From: Bacteroidota bacterium
Lineage (GTDB): Bacteria; Bacteroidota; Bacteroidia; Chitinophagales; Saprospiraceae
Direction of reading: 5' to 3'
Assembly (NCBI GenBank): GCA_024642705.1
Contig: JAHEAQ010000052.1
Location: forward strand, 1-34,975
Length of the DNA stretch: 34,975 nucleotides
A program made the position numbers and the translations under genes. This document shows, in pieces, positions 1 to 8,897 of the stretch; positions within the stretch are counted from its first letter, which is position 1; each line of letters opens with the position of its first letter. Under the pieces are notes generated by a model. It was not told where the DNA came from, did no database searches, and worked only from the letters and a program-made list of their open reading frames with translations.

Positions 1-1792
1 TCACAATCCATCTTCCGGGCATTTCTACAAAATTAGTTTCCTTGTATTTTACATTCATCAAATTATTAATGTCTAAAAAGAAATCCATTGTCTTTATTGT
101 AGAACGAAGTCTTAAATCTAATAGACTGTAATTTTCTAAATTTACTCTATCATAATACCGATAAGAAATTCCAGCCTCAAAATATTTAAGGTCAAAACTA
201 CCTGTATATGCAAACTGATGTTTAAGATTTTCCAATAAATATCTAGATTCTGAAGCTTTATTGTCGATAATTTCGGCGTCAATATAAGTGTAATTGACTT
301 TTTGATAGCCTAGGATTGGGATTCCTGTAATTTGGCCTAAATTAGAACCCAAAGAAAACTCTATTCCTGAAACAGGAACTCGATTTAAATTCACTGGAGT
401 CCATTTTGGAGAAACCAAAGTATCTCTTGTCCAATCGATCATATTGGTTCCAATTCTTTTGAACACTGCACTTTGTAAATTGACATATTGATTGGTTTTC
501 TTAATTCCAACTTCGTAACTTATTGCTGTCTCTGCTGTTAAATTTGCATTTCCCTCATTTACAGGATCTGAATAATATAGATCGGTGTATGAAGGCACTC
601 TATAGGTTGTCCCTGCATTAGCATAAATGTTGGCATTCTGAGTCAATTGGTATCCGCCATCAATCCCGTAGAAAAATTTAGGCCCAAAATCACTGTAATA
701 TTGAAAAGAAGCACCGGGTGTTATATTAAAATTACCAATTTGCAATCTATGCTCTATATATGCACTTGCCAAATTTCGGCTCCTTTCACCTAAGTTGGAA
801 CTTTGCATATATTCTCTTCTTATTTCTGTACCAAACCCTGAAATACCATATTTTCCAGTATAGCTGCTATTCCATTCCAATCCAAGGTTATTGCCAATAT
901 GCATGTTGCGATACAAACTAGGATTAGACCGCACAAATAAATATTCATCTTGATTTCTTCGCCAATAGACTCTAGGTTTATGTACCCAACTCCCTTTTAT
1001 AATTTGGCTTTGTATTCCAATTAGACTAGTTTGAACTTCTTCATACTGATCCTTATAATTGGGGCTTGCATAAAATCCATTTGCCCCAAATTTACGCTCA
1101 GTTAAACCACCAATGACTGATAATTTTTGTCCTGCAATATCTATATCACTTTGATATAGGACATTAGTTATGTCATAATCTGTATTGTATTTATAACCTT
1201 CACTTACAGTCCGATTAATTGAAAAATATTGATTTACTTTATCTTGAGGAACTGCAAATTCTAAACCTATGCCCAATAATTGGTTTTGTCCTGCTTGAAT
1301 TTGAGCTTTCCCATAAAATGTTTTTGGGCTTTTTGTTACAATATTGATTACCCCTGCAAATGCATTTTGACCAAAGACTCTAGCTCCAGGCCCTTTTACA
1401 ATTTCGATTCGCTCAATATTTTCTGGAGAAACGGGCAAATTCATAATGTGATGCCCTGTTTGTGGATCTGTCATTTTAATACCGTTAATTAGTATTAAGG
1501 TTTGTTCAAATCCGCCACCTCTGATACCTATATCAGATTGAACACCATGAGGACCTCTTTGCCGTATATCTATACCTGTTGCAAATTGCAGAATTCCTGC
1601 TATGTCACGAGAAGGAATCTTTGCAATTTCCTTAGCATTTATAATTTCTATGCTTCTACTTTCATCAGAAAATGGAATGCTTATTCTCCCTGCTGTAATC
1701 GTTATATTATCGAAAATTAAGCTTGTATCAACATTTTGAGAAAAACAAAATGCTGGAACTAAAAAACATAAGTATAAAATACGATTCTTCAT
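1..1792 (-). CDS. TonB-dependent outer-membrane receptor, BtuB-like (3' end cut by window)
   Basis: My reverse-strand translation from the ATG at 1790-1792 is open for 597 codons and runs off the window start. A signal peptide (about residues 1-19, ending CFSQ) is followed by a plug domain at about 40-150 with the family hallmarks ATGIDIRQRG, IRGGGFEQTL, VKGPGARVFGQNAFAGVINIV. The rest is an aromatic-rich beta-barrel. The last visible residues, EMPGRWI, are the usual ending of BtuB/Cir-type receptors, so probably only some ten residues are missing. There is no N-terminal carboxypeptidase-regulatory extension, unlike SusC proteins. Such receptors import a scarce ligand (cobalamin, siderophore or similar) across the outer membrane using TonB energy. 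The ligand cannot be read from the sequence. The gene is divergent from tpiA. Confidence 0.9.
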   Translation of the reverse strand, partial: MKNRILYLCFLVPAFCFSQNVDTSLIFDNITITAGRISIPFSDESRSIEIINAKEIAKIPSRDIAGILQFATGIDIRQRGPHGVQSDIGIRGGGFEQTLILINGIKMTDPQTGHHIMNLPVSPENIERIEIVKGPGARVFGQNAFAGVINIVTKSPKTFYGKAQIQAGQNQLLGIGLEFAVPQDKVNQYFSINRTVSEGYKYNTDYDITNVLYQSDIDIAGQKLSVIGGLTERKFGANGFYASPNYKDQYEEVQTSLIGIQSQIIKGSWVHKPRVYWRRNQDEYLFVRSNPSLYRNMHIGNNLGLEWNSSYTGKYGISGFGTEIRREYMQSSNLGERSRNLASAYIEHRLQIGNFNITPGASFQYYSDFGPKFFYGIDGGYQLTQNANIYANAGTTYRVPSYTDLYYSDPVNEGNANLTAETAISYEVGIKKTNQYVNLQSAVFKRIGTNMIDWTRDTLVSPKWTPVNLNRVPVSGIEFSLGSNLGQITGIPILGYQKVNYTYIDAEIIDNKASESRYLLENLKHQFAYTGSFDLKYFEAGISYRYYDRVNLENYSLLDLRLRSTIKTMDFFLDINNLMNVKYKETNFVEMPGRWIV

Positions 1793-1813
1793 TTATAATT
1801 TTTAATTGATCTA

Positions 1814-1821
1814 CAAAAGTA
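1814..1821 (-). promoter_or_regulatory. Candidate -7 box for the TonB receptor gene
   Basis: Read on the minus strand this is TACTTTTG, a full match to the Bacteroidota -7 consensus TAnnTTTG, 22 bases before the receptor ATG. No TTG at the usual -33 spacing was found, so the call rests on one box. Confidence 0.45.
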
Positions 1822-1845
1822 ATTTATTTAATCAAAATTGAATAT

Positions 1846-1877
1846 TTGCTAGTATGTTTTAAGAAATCTTATATTTG
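1846..1877 (+). promoter_or_regulatory. Bacteroidota-type promoter of tpiA
   Basis: TTG at 1846-1848, 21 bases, then TATATTTG at 1870-1877, a perfect TAnnTTTG -7 box. Transcription would begin near 1884, giving a short leader before the ATG at 1900. The leader holds AGGAA 3 bases before the ATG. Confidence 0.62.
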
Positions 1878-1899
1878 CAAATCATTAAAAAATTAGGAA

Positions 1900-2658
1900 A
1901 TGTCAAGAGCAAAAATAGCAGCAGGAAATTGGAAAATGAATAAAACTTTTGAAGATGCACTTCAATTGTCGAGAGAAATTGCAAACGGTCAAAGAGCTGA
2001 AGAAGTGATTACAATTTTGGGAGTACCTTCCATTTATTTGAAAATGATTGTGGATCAAGTACTTCATGTTCCAGGATTGGAAGTAGCTGCTCAAAATTGT
2101 CATGCTAAGCCATCAGGCGCATATACAGGAGAGATTTCTGCTCCTATGCTCAATTCTATAGGCATTAAATATGTGATCATTGGGCATTCAGAAAGAAGAG
2201 AATATTTTGCTGAGTCAAATGAAGAACTTGCAGAAAAAGTGAATATTGCCTTTTCAAATGACTTGGTTCCTATATTTTGCTGCGGAGAATCACTCGCTAT
2301 AAGGAAAAGTGGCAACCATTTAGATTATGTCGCTAATCAATTGAAAGAAAGTCTTTACCATCTTACTGGCGAACAGATTTCCAATTTAATCATTGCTTAT
2401 GAACCAATATGGGCAATTGGAACTGGAGAAACAGCTTCTCCTGAACAAGCTCAAGAAATGCATGAATATTTAAGAAATGCAATTGCTAAACAATACAATT
2501 CAAAAATTGCTAATACCATTCCTATACTTTATGGAGGGAGTGTTAATCCTGCAAATGCGGAAGTTATTTTTTCTCAAAAAGATGTGGATGGTGGATTAGT
2601 TGGCGGTGCTTCTTTGAAATCTCCTGATTTCTTGAAAATAATCAATTCATTTTCTTAG
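1900..2658 (+). CDS. tpiA: Triosephosphate isomerase
   Basis: Cytosolic glycolytic enzyme interconverting dihydroxyacetone phosphate and glyceraldehyde 3-phosphate. The 252 residues match the normal TIM-barrel length. All catalytic elements are visible: N10 and K12 in GNWKMNK, the electrophile H96 in IGHSERR, the catalytic base E168 in AYEPIWAIGTG, flexible loop 6 at 171-176, and the phosphate-binding turns YGGSV (211-215) and GGLVGGAS (231-238). It is a single-gene unit with its own promoter, divergent from the TonB receptor. The next gene is on the opposite strand, and no convincing hairpin terminator was seen after the stop. Confidence 0.98.
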   Translation: MSRAKIAAGNWKMNKTFEDALQLSREIANGQRAEEVITILGVPSIYLKMIVDQVLHVPGLEVAAQNCHAKPSGAYTGEISAPMLNSIGIKYVIIGHSERREYFAESNEELAEKVNIAFSNDLVPIFCCGESLAIRKSGNHLDYVANQLKESLYHLTGEQISNLIIAYEPIWAIGTGETASPEQAQEMHEYLRNAIAKQYNSKIANTIPILYGGSVNPANAEVIFSQKDVDGGLVGGASLKSPDFLKIINSFS

Positions 2659-2790
2659 GAGGAATCGAAATCGGTTCAATTAAGTATTTAACGAATTAAA
2701 AGCTTCAATTTCTTGATACAAGTACTATTAAATAACTTTGTATTAACAGTTACTTGCAATCTTTTAATCTCCTTTTCTATATTTTTGGAA

Positions 2791-3354
2791 TTAATAACTT
2801 ACGACTTTTACTAAGCTTTTATTAACCAACAATTCATACGCTCCAAAAAGAATAAAAGTAAAGACTAAATTTCCAATAAGATTACCTGTTAAAAACGGCA
2901 ATCCAGCAATATAGCAAGCTCCCAATCCAGCTAAACTTTGTGGATATGTTAACGATCCTGCCCAAACTCCAAAATTGGTAATTAAAAAGAATACAATGGA
3001 TGAAAATAATGCGCCTCCAATTAATCTTGGCCCGGTAATTTTTTTCAAAAAATTCATTCCAAATAGAATCATTAGCATTATTGAACCATAGGTAAATAAC
3101 ATGAAATCACTAAAAAATACAGTTTTGGAAGCTGCTTCAGGAAAAAATGAACTGTAAAATAGATTGTTAAGCAGAAAATCACTAGCAAACAATAATACAA
3201 TCGGAACAATGAACGCAAGATGTTTTTTTGTAAAATATGCTCCACTTAATAAAGCCATCCCTCCAATTGGAGAAAAATTATATCCGTGTGGGACAAACCG
3301 AAATGCAATTGATAATAATATTAGAAAGCTGAGGGCAAATATATTTCTCTTCAC
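2791..3354 (-). CDS. DUF6580-family integral membrane protein
   Basis: 187-residue, strongly hydrophobic protein with about five membrane segments. The N-terminal pattern FRFVPHGYNFSPIGGMALLSGAYF resembles the DUF6580 signature (R-x-x-PHxxNFxPI, then ALFxGAYF). The family is common in Bacteroidota and has no established function; its spacing of helices recalls small substrate-binding membrane subunits, but that is only an inference. The start codon is GTG (3352-3354). A TATTTTTG box ends about 20 bases upstream, which supports this start. It stands alone, convergent with tpiA and divergent from the M1 peptidase gene. Confidence 0.82.
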   Translation of the reverse strand: MKRNIFALSFLILLSIAFRFVPHGYNFSPIGGMALLSGAYFTKKHLAFIVPIVLLFASDFLLNNLFYSSFFPEAASKTVFFSDFMLFTYGSIMLMILFGMNFLKKITGPRLIGGALFSSIVFFLITNFGVWAGSLTYPQSLAGLGACYIAGLPFLTGNLIGNLVFTFILFGAYELLVNKSLVKVVSY

Positions 3355-3373
3355 GATAAGTATTTTTATATTG

Positions 3374-3381
3374 CAAAAATA
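3374..3381 (-). promoter_or_regulatory. Candidate -7 box for the DUF6580 gene
   Basis: The minus strand reads TATTTTTG, matching TAnnTTTG and followed by C as often seen. It places the transcript start close to the GTG codon. No clear -33 TTG was found. Confidence 0.45.
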
Positions 3382-3454
3382 ATAAATAAATTCCTTATTG
3401 AAGAGAGATTGTCACATTAAGGAAATATTGCATAACAAAAATTAAATTCAGATA

Positions 3455-5302
3455 ATGAAATACGGCATAATAGTTTTGATACTTTTTGGAAATTTGGTGT
3501 TAAATGCTCAAGATTGCTATTGGCAGCAGAAAGTAGATTACAAAATGGACATTGATTTTGATGTAGAAGAAAATCAATTTGATGGACATCAAATACTGAA
3601 ATATACCAATAATTCCCCAGACACTTTGCACAAGGTGTTCTATCATCTTTATTTTAATGCATTTCAACCAGGAAGTATGATGGATGAAAGATCAAGGACT
3701 ATTTCTGATCCAGATAGAAGGGTAGGGAGCAGGATTGCTGAGCTTTTAGCAAGTGAAATTGGCTACCAAAAAATTGAAAGCTTAAAGCAAGATGGTAAAC
3801 CTTTAAAGTATATTGTAGAGGGAACAATATTGGAAGTAGCACTTAATGAGCCAATTCTTCCAGGAAAAACTACAGTTTTTGACATGAAATTCAAAGGGCA
3901 AGTTCCCATCCAAATTCGAAGATCAGGAAGGGATAGCTACGAAGGAATTGATTTTTCTATGACTCAATGGTATCCGAAATTAAGCGAATATGATGTACAA
4001 GGATGGAATGCTAATCCCTATATTGCAAGAGAGTTCCATGGTGTCTGGGGTGATTTCGATGTTAGCATTACTATGGATTCTAAGTATATAATTGGTGCGA
4101 CTGGAATTTTGCAGAATCCTCAAGAAATTGGCTATGGATATCAAGCTGCGGATAGCCAGGAACCTAAAAGAAAAAAAGAAATAACTTGGCATTTTAAAGC
4201 AGAAAATGTGATAGATTTTGCTTGGGCTGCGGATAGAGATTATAAACATATTTCGAAGGTCGCACATGATGGAACGATGCTCCATTTTATCTTTCAACCT
4301 GCTGAAGGAGCTTCAGAGAATTGGGCCTTATTACCTTCAATTATGGATGAAGCGTTAAAATTTATCAATGCCAATTATGGTAAATATCAATTCCCTCAAT
4401 ATACTTTTATTCAAGGTGGAGATGGTGGAATGGAATATCCTATGATTACTTTGATTACTGGTGGTCGAAATCTGAACGGTTTAGTTGGGGTTTCCGTACA
4501 CGAATGGATGCACAGTTGGTATCAATTCATGTTGGCCACCAATGAGAGCCTCTATCCTTGGATGGATGAGGGTTTTGCTAGTTTTGCATCTTCAGAAGTA
4601 ATGAATCATTTGAGGAAGATTGGGAAAATTTCAGGAAATGCTGTCGATAATCCTCATGCAGGCACAACGCAAAGTTATGTTTCTTTCTCAAAATCAGGCT
4701 TGGAAGAATCTTTAACAACCCATTCAGATCATTATGCAACAAATTCTGGGTATAGCAGAGGTGCTTATACAAAAGGCAGCGTTTTTTTAAGTCAGTTAGA
4801 ATATGTAATAGGTGAAAAGCCATTCAGAAGAGGACTTCTACGATATTTTAATACTTGGAAATTCAAGCATCCCACACCAAATGATTTGATTAGGATCATG
4901 GAAAAAGAATCTGGCATCGAATTAGATTGGTATAAAGAATACTTTGTTTATACCACTAAAACGATTGATTATGGAATTGTAAACGTGGAAAAACAAGGAA
5001 AGATGACCAAAATTGGATTATCAAAAATTGGATTGATGCCGATGCCATTAGATATTGAAATAACCAAAAAAGATGGCACCAAAGAAATGCACTATATTCC
5101 AATGGCTATTATGCGTGGTGAGAAAGAATTCTCGAAAGGAACTAATGTAGTTATAGAGAAAGATTGGGCTTGGACGAATAGCTCATATTCTTTTATTGCA
5201 AATGTTGACCATTCAGAAATTGAATCCATAAAAATTGATCCGTCAGGAAGAATGGCAGACACAGATATTTCGAATAATGAATTGATAATTAAACAAGAAT
5301 AA
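3455..5302 (+). CDS. Secreted M1-family metallopeptidase (aminopeptidase-like)
   Basis: A 615-residue gluzincin peptidase with a signal peptide (about 1-18, ending NAQ). The zinc site is complete: H349-E350-W-M-H353, then exactly 18 residues, then E372 in WMDEGFAS. The exopeptidase motif upstream is GGMEY (324-328), the form seen in a Bacteroidota M1 branch in place of GAMEN. A beta-sandwich N-terminal domain precedes the catalytic domain. After about residue 480 there is only a short C-terminal beta domain, without the long helical ERAP/APN-type domain. It most likely trims amino acids from peptides in the periplasm or outside the cell. No T9SS sorting domain is visible. It is followed by a hairpin terminator. 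Confidence 0.93.
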   Translation: MKYGIIVLILFGNLVLNAQDCYWQQKVDYKMDIDFDVEENQFDGHQILKYTNNSPDTLHKVFYHLYFNAFQPGSMMDERSRTISDPDRRVGSRIAELLASEIGYQKIESLKQDGKPLKYIVEGTILEVALNEPILPGKTTVFDMKFKGQVPIQIRRSGRDSYEGIDFSMTQWYPKLSEYDVQGWNANPYIAREFHGVWGDFDVSITMDSKYIIGATGILQNPQEIGYGYQAADSQEPKRKKEITWHFKAENVIDFAWAADRDYKHISKVAHDGTMLHFIFQPAEGASENWALLPSIMDEALKFINANYGKYQFPQYTFIQGGDGGMEYPMITLITGGRNLNGLVGVSVHEWMHSWYQFMLATNESLYPWMDEGFASFASSEVMNHLRKIGKISGNAVDNPHAGTTQSYVSFSKSGLEESLTTHSDHYATNSGYSRGAYTKGSVFLSQLEYVIGEKPFRRGLLRYFNTWKFKHPTPNDLIRIMEKESGIELDWYKEYFVYTTKTIDYGIVNVEKQGKMTKIGLSKIGLMPMPLDIEITKKDGTKEMHYIPMAIMRGEKEFSKGTNVVIEKDWAWTNSSYSFIANVDHSEIESIKIDPSGRMADTDISNNELIIKQE

Positions 5303-5307
5303 AAGCT

Positions 5308-5336
5308 CTATACTATTAATGCTGGTATAGTTTTTT
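5308..5336 (+). terminator. Probable intrinsic terminator after the M1 peptidase gene
   Basis: Six-base stem CTATAC/GTATAG (5308-5313 with 5325-5330), 11-base loop, followed directly by six T. The stem is short and AT-rich, but its position just after the stop codon fits. Confidence 0.55.
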
Positions 5337-5489
5337 GAAGATACATTGATTTGCATATTAAATTCTTAGTTTTAGATTGTTTCAATAGCTACACAATTGG
5401 GAGACTTAACGTCTAATTATCTTAAAAATTAGTTGCAATCTGAATATGTATAAAATTTGGAATAATTCTTTCCAGATGTTAAGATGAAA

Positions 5490-6035
5490 TTATTCCAATT
5501 TTAGATAATTTGATCTTGTAAAAAGCCAAGTATTAACTTCTTGTTCGAAGTTTATTGCACCCGGTATAATTTTATGGCGTTTTTCAAATTTAAAGCCCAC
5601 CTTTTCCATTGTTTTATTTGGGGCAGGATTTAATGCATAAGGTTCGCAATATAAAATTTGAAGATCGAAATTTTTAAAATAAAAAGGGATAGACAATTTT
5701 ACCAATTGCGTTCCCATTCCTTTTAGTCTTACATTTGAATTCCAAAGATGTAAATGCATGTAAGCTTCTTTACCAAAAATGATTTTATTTATATTGGAAT
5801 GACCAATTGGTATATTATCCATTTCCCAAATTAAGGCATATGCCTCTTTTTCTTCAAAAGAAAGTAAAGACTGAATTCTTAAGAATTGAATAAACGTCTC
5901 CTCTGAAGGTCTCTTTTTGATATCAGCGCCCATCCCCAATAAATATTCTTCGGAGCAGGATTGCCAATAATCGGAAATCAATTTAATGTCATCTACCAAA
6001 CATTCTCGAACGGATAAATGGCAATTTAGAATCAT
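5490..6035 (-). CDS. GNAT N-acetyltransferase, RimJ/RimL-like
   Basis: 181 residues with the GNAT layout of the RimJ/RimL type. An N-terminal SVRECLVDDIKLISDYW region forms beta1/alpha1. The acetyl-CoA-binding segment NVRLKGMGTQLVKLSIPFYF (R/Q-x-x-G-x-G/A) is central. The C-terminal part NPAPNKTMEKVGFKFEKR is the usual N-x-x-S/T-x-x-x-x-E-K-x-G-F element. It would transfer an acetyl group to an amine; the substrate (protein N-terminus, polyamine or small molecule) is not predictable. It starts 10 bases after the SemiSWEET stop codon on the same strand, so the two are probably co-transcribed. Confidence 0.85.
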   Translation of the reverse strand: MILNCHLSVRECLVDDIKLISDYWQSCSEEYLLGMGADIKKRPSEETFIQFLRIQSLLSFEEKEAYALIWEMDNIPIGHSNINKIIFGKEAYMHLHLWNSNVRLKGMGTQLVKLSIPFYFKNFDLQILYCEPYALNPAPNKTMEKVGFKFEKRHKIIPGAINFEQEVNTWLFTRSNYLKLE

Positions 6036-6045
6036 TTGGGCTAGT

Positions 6046-6300
6046 TTACTTGTATTTAATTTTTAGTGCAAGTATTGTAAAAACAAAACAAAAAGTAATT
6101 GCATTAGCAATGGTAACTGGAAAATCATGCGATAGAATCCCATATACAAGCCAAAGTATAATTCCAAAAGTCAATATATAATACATTGGTAAAGACAAAT
6201 CTTTTGTATTTTTTGTTCTAATTACTTTTAGTGCTTGAGGAATAAATGCAAAAGTAGTAAGGAAAGCAGCGGTAAGACCAAGTATTGTTGTGAAATCCAT
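6046..6300 (-). CDS. SemiSWEET sugar transporter (MtN3/PQ-loop family)
   Basis: 84-residue three-helix membrane protein: one triple-helix bundle that dimerises to form a sugar carrier in the inner membrane. Family marks are LTAAFLTTFAFIPQALKVIRT with the PQ motif in helix 1, TKNTKDLSLPMYY, the helix-2 stretch GIILWLVYGI, and NAITF in helix 3. I chose the ATG at 6298-6300 over an upstream in-frame codon at 6354. The protein then begins at the family's usual point, AGGA lies just before it, and a good promoter lies in between (6352-6380). Characterised SemiSWEETs carry sucrose or glucose; the substrate here is not shown. First gene of a two-gene unit with the GNAT gene. Confidence 0.9.
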   Translation of the reverse strand: MDFTTILGLTAAFLTTFAFIPQALKVIRTKNTKDLSLPMYYILTFGIILWLVYGILSHDFPVTIANAITFCFVFTILALKIKYK

Positions 6301-6351
6301 ATTTTTTCCTGAATCGAAGGCACGATGTGTTGTTATGTATAATCTCAGGAA

Positions 6352-6380
6352 CAAAATTAGTAAAATTTTGGAAATTCCAA
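6352..6380 (-). promoter_or_regulatory. Promoter of the SemiSWEET-GNAT unit
   Basis: On the minus strand TTG (6378-6380), 18 bases, then TAATTTTG (6352-6359) matches the Bacteroidota -33/-7 pattern. It supports the downstream ATG at 6300 as the true start. Confidence 0.55.
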
Positions 6381-6441
6381 TTTTGTTTTGAGTTTACTCA
6401 AATTCTAAGAAAATAAGTGTTGGATTAGGTATGAAAATTTC

Positions 6442-8826
6442 CTAATGATGGCTGATAATAAAGCTCGATATGTACTTTTTTTGCTTGTCATCTTTTATTT
6501 GGGCAATATAAAAACCCGGATTCAAATTTTGAACATCAATTTGAAAATGTTTGCTCTTGTGAATGGATTTTAATAAGGATTGACCTGTTATGGAAAAAAT
6601 ATTTGAAGTATAAAAATCTGAGTCAGAATTTTGAATTTTTGCAAATAAAAAATTTGAAGTAGGATTTGGATAAATCATTACAGTCAGCTGATTAGAAAGA
6701 CCAATGATCGAAGAAGATTCTTCATTATTGAACCCAAAGGTTGGTTCATGAAAAATAAAATCTCCGGTCCCGTTTGGAATTCTTGCAAATGATACATTCG
6801 TCATTTGCTCTGCATAAACCATTGAATCAATCAAAGAGCCATCTTGATTGGTTAAATATAGACTTTCTCCAGATTTGCTTAATTTGAAATTGGTATGCAA
6901 ACCATCTTGATCTTGATCCTCGTCTGCCCATACAATTAGATATTGATCTTTTTCCAAAATGGTTCCTTCAGGGAAAGTCCATTTAGTTTTATTATTCTCA
7001 TTATCTGAAAGATACTTTTGAGACAAATCAATGTCATTATTTGAATTATTGTATAATTCTATCCAATCGTCAGCTTGTCCATTAGAATCCTTAATTCCGC
7101 TCAATGAATCATTTGAAGCCATGAACTCATTGATTACAAGCTCTCCATATTCAATATCGCCAGAAGGTTCAGGGCAATTATAAAGAGCATTGGTTTCTTC
7201 CTTTAAAACTTCAATTCTTTCCTTAATATAATGTTTAAGACTACTAGGATTTTCAACAGATCCAATACTATTGTAATACTGATTCATGGTATATAAAAAA
7301 TTACCATCTTGTTCTACAGCCTCATTAATCAAAGACACATTATCTTCAATTATTCTAAAAATCTGATTTTCAATAAATATATTATTCAATAAATCGCACA
7401 TATACTTAAAGTATGCCTCCTTATAACTTGGTGTTTCGAAAATTCTCTTAATCAATATTGCTTGATTATATTGTTGATCTACAGGTAATGTTATTGGAAC
7501 AAATTCTGCATATTTTTGCTCAAAATTCCCATATTCAACATCACATAGCGTAGTCCAAAAATCACAGCAAGTTGATCTTGATTCTATTACTCTTTGGGTA
7601 ATAAAATTAGCTGGATAGTCGGTTTGATTATTTATTAAGCTATTGCAATCACCCACAAAATAAGAGGTATTAATTTCTTTGCATTTTAAATCTTTGCAAT
7701 TATCATTCACAACTATTTCTAAACAGACATTGTAAATTCCGGCTTCGGCGTATTCATGATTTGGATTGATTAGATTAGAAATATTGCCATCTCCAAAATC
7801 CCAATTGTGAATAACGTCGGTATAGTATGAACTCAAATCTTTAAATTCTACCTTATTTGATTGGTTAGTGAAGCCTACAAAATCGATATTAATGTTACAA
7901 GCAGCTCCAACAATACTAAATCCTCCACCTCCTAATGCAAGATTATAATCCCAAGGAATCCATGAAAATTTATGGTCAGTTGAATCTTCATACAAATAAT
8001 AATTTCTGCCATGCAGAACATATGAATCCCAGTTGCTCAAGGCTACATCAACTGCAAATGTTTTAATATATTGATCAATATCAAAAACATTTTCAATATT
8101 TGACGCGAATTGCCCCTCGTCAGAATTGTTTAACAAATCTAAAAAGTTAATGAATCCTTCCCAATTATCTTCAGTTTCATTGGTTTTTAATTCAAAAGGC
8201 GGCTGATAAGCTTCAGGAAAAGCTCCTTTCCAATCTAAAAAGCTAAATCCACTATTTTTGAACAAATTGCCATCATTATCTTTAAAATTATCTTTTAGAA
8301 ATTCCTTATCGATTTGTTCCAGACAATTGTAAAGTCCCCAATAGATATTATTGATATAAACTTTTGCAAATGAAACTCTTGCCGCAGCAATACCAAAATT
8401 GTTGAGAATTGCACTTGAAATAAAGTTTCGTTGCATACTTGGGTCTGCAAAACCTGGATTCAGGTTGAGTTTTCTTAAGCCATCAAACCTTTTGTCGGGA
8501 TTATATTCATTAAAATCTATTTTGAATGGCTTTTTATCCGTACTATCTTGAAATGAAGTAAAGCCTTTGAATCTAATGCCAATTGAATCAAGTTTTTCCC
8601 CATCTATTTCAATGCTCGCTATAATATAGGGAATATCGTCCTCGTACTCCAAATTGTCTTTATAATTATTGGTCAATTGCTCCCAATAGTCAACTTGATT
8701 GAATTGTATTTTGACCTCATGCAGGATGGAGGAATCAAATATTTTCTTTCCTCCATCTTGAGCAATCATTCTCGTTGTGAAATAGGATAGAAAAAAAATA
8801 CAAAAAATCAATTTTTTGAACAACAT
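6442..8826 (-). CDS. Secreted CotH-like kinase protein with inserted PKD, lamin-tail and T9SS sorting domains
   Basis: 794 residues. Signal peptide about 1-22. The CotH kinase-like domain starts near 35: RFKGFTSFQ, KKPFKIDFNEYN, the motif LNLNPGFADPSMQRNFISSA, NWDSYVLHGRNYYLY, and WIPWDYN with D293 at the expected metal/ATP-binding position. A PKD domain (about 322-388, core NWDFGDG with W342) then interrupts it, and the CotH fold resumes near 430 with ILIKRIFETPSYKEAYF. A lamin-tail (LTD) domain spans about 560-680 (INEFMASN, DDWIELYN, WTFPEGT). The C-terminal 75 residues (IYPNPTSNFL to the end) are a T9SS type A sorting domain, so it is secreted through the outer membrane. CotH of Bacillus phosphorylates spore-coat proteins; the target here is unknown. 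Confidence 0.88.
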   Translation of the reverse strand: MLFKKLIFCIFFLSYFTTRMIAQDGGKKIFDSSILHEVKIQFNQVDYWEQLTNNYKDNLEYEDDIPYIIASIEIDGEKLDSIGIRFKGFTSFQDSTDKKPFKIDFNEYNPDKRFDGLRKLNLNPGFADPSMQRNFISSAILNNFGIAAARVSFAKVYINNIYWGLYNCLEQIDKEFLKDNFKDNDGNLFKNSGFSFLDWKGAFPEAYQPPFELKTNETEDNWEGFINFLDLLNNSDEGQFASNIENVFDIDQYIKTFAVDVALSNWDSYVLHGRNYYLYEDSTDHKFSWIPWDYNLALGGGGFSIVGAACNINIDFVGFTNQSNKVEFKDLSSYYTDVIHNWDFGDGNISNLINPNHEYAEAGIYNVCLEIVVNDNCKDLKCKEINTSYFVGDCNSLINNQTDYPANFITQRVIESRSTCCDFWTTLCDVEYGNFEQKYAEFVPITLPVDQQYNQAILIKRIFETPSYKEAYFKYMCDLLNNIFIENQIFRIIEDNVSLINEAVEQDGNFLYTMNQYYNSIGSVENPSSLKHYIKERIEVLKEETNALYNCPEPSGDIEYGELVINEFMASNDSLSGIKDSNGQADDWIELYNNSNNDIDLSQKYLSDNENNKTKWTFPEGTILEKDQYLIVWADEDQDQDGLHTNFKLSKSGESLYLTNQDGSLIDSMVYAEQMTNVSFARIPNGTGDFIFHEPTFGFNNEESSSIIGLSNQLTVMIYPNPTSNFLFAKIQNSDSDFYTSNIFSITGQSLLKSIHKSKHFQIDVQNLNPGFYIAQIKDDKQKKYISSFIISHH

Positions 8827-8897
8827 AGTAACCTTAATTACAATTATTTTTTAAAAAGGTGAAATTAAATAATCTTGAAAAATAAATAAAGGCATAA

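Noticed and set aside
1280-1720. Plus-strand open frames opposite the TonB receptor
   Set aside because: They have no family resemblance and lie entirely within the clear receptor coding region on the other strand.
6301-6354. Longer SemiSWEET start at 6354
   Set aside because: It would add 18 residues (MFLRLYITTHRAFDSGKN) not found in SemiSWEETs and would place the start inside the candidate -7 box.
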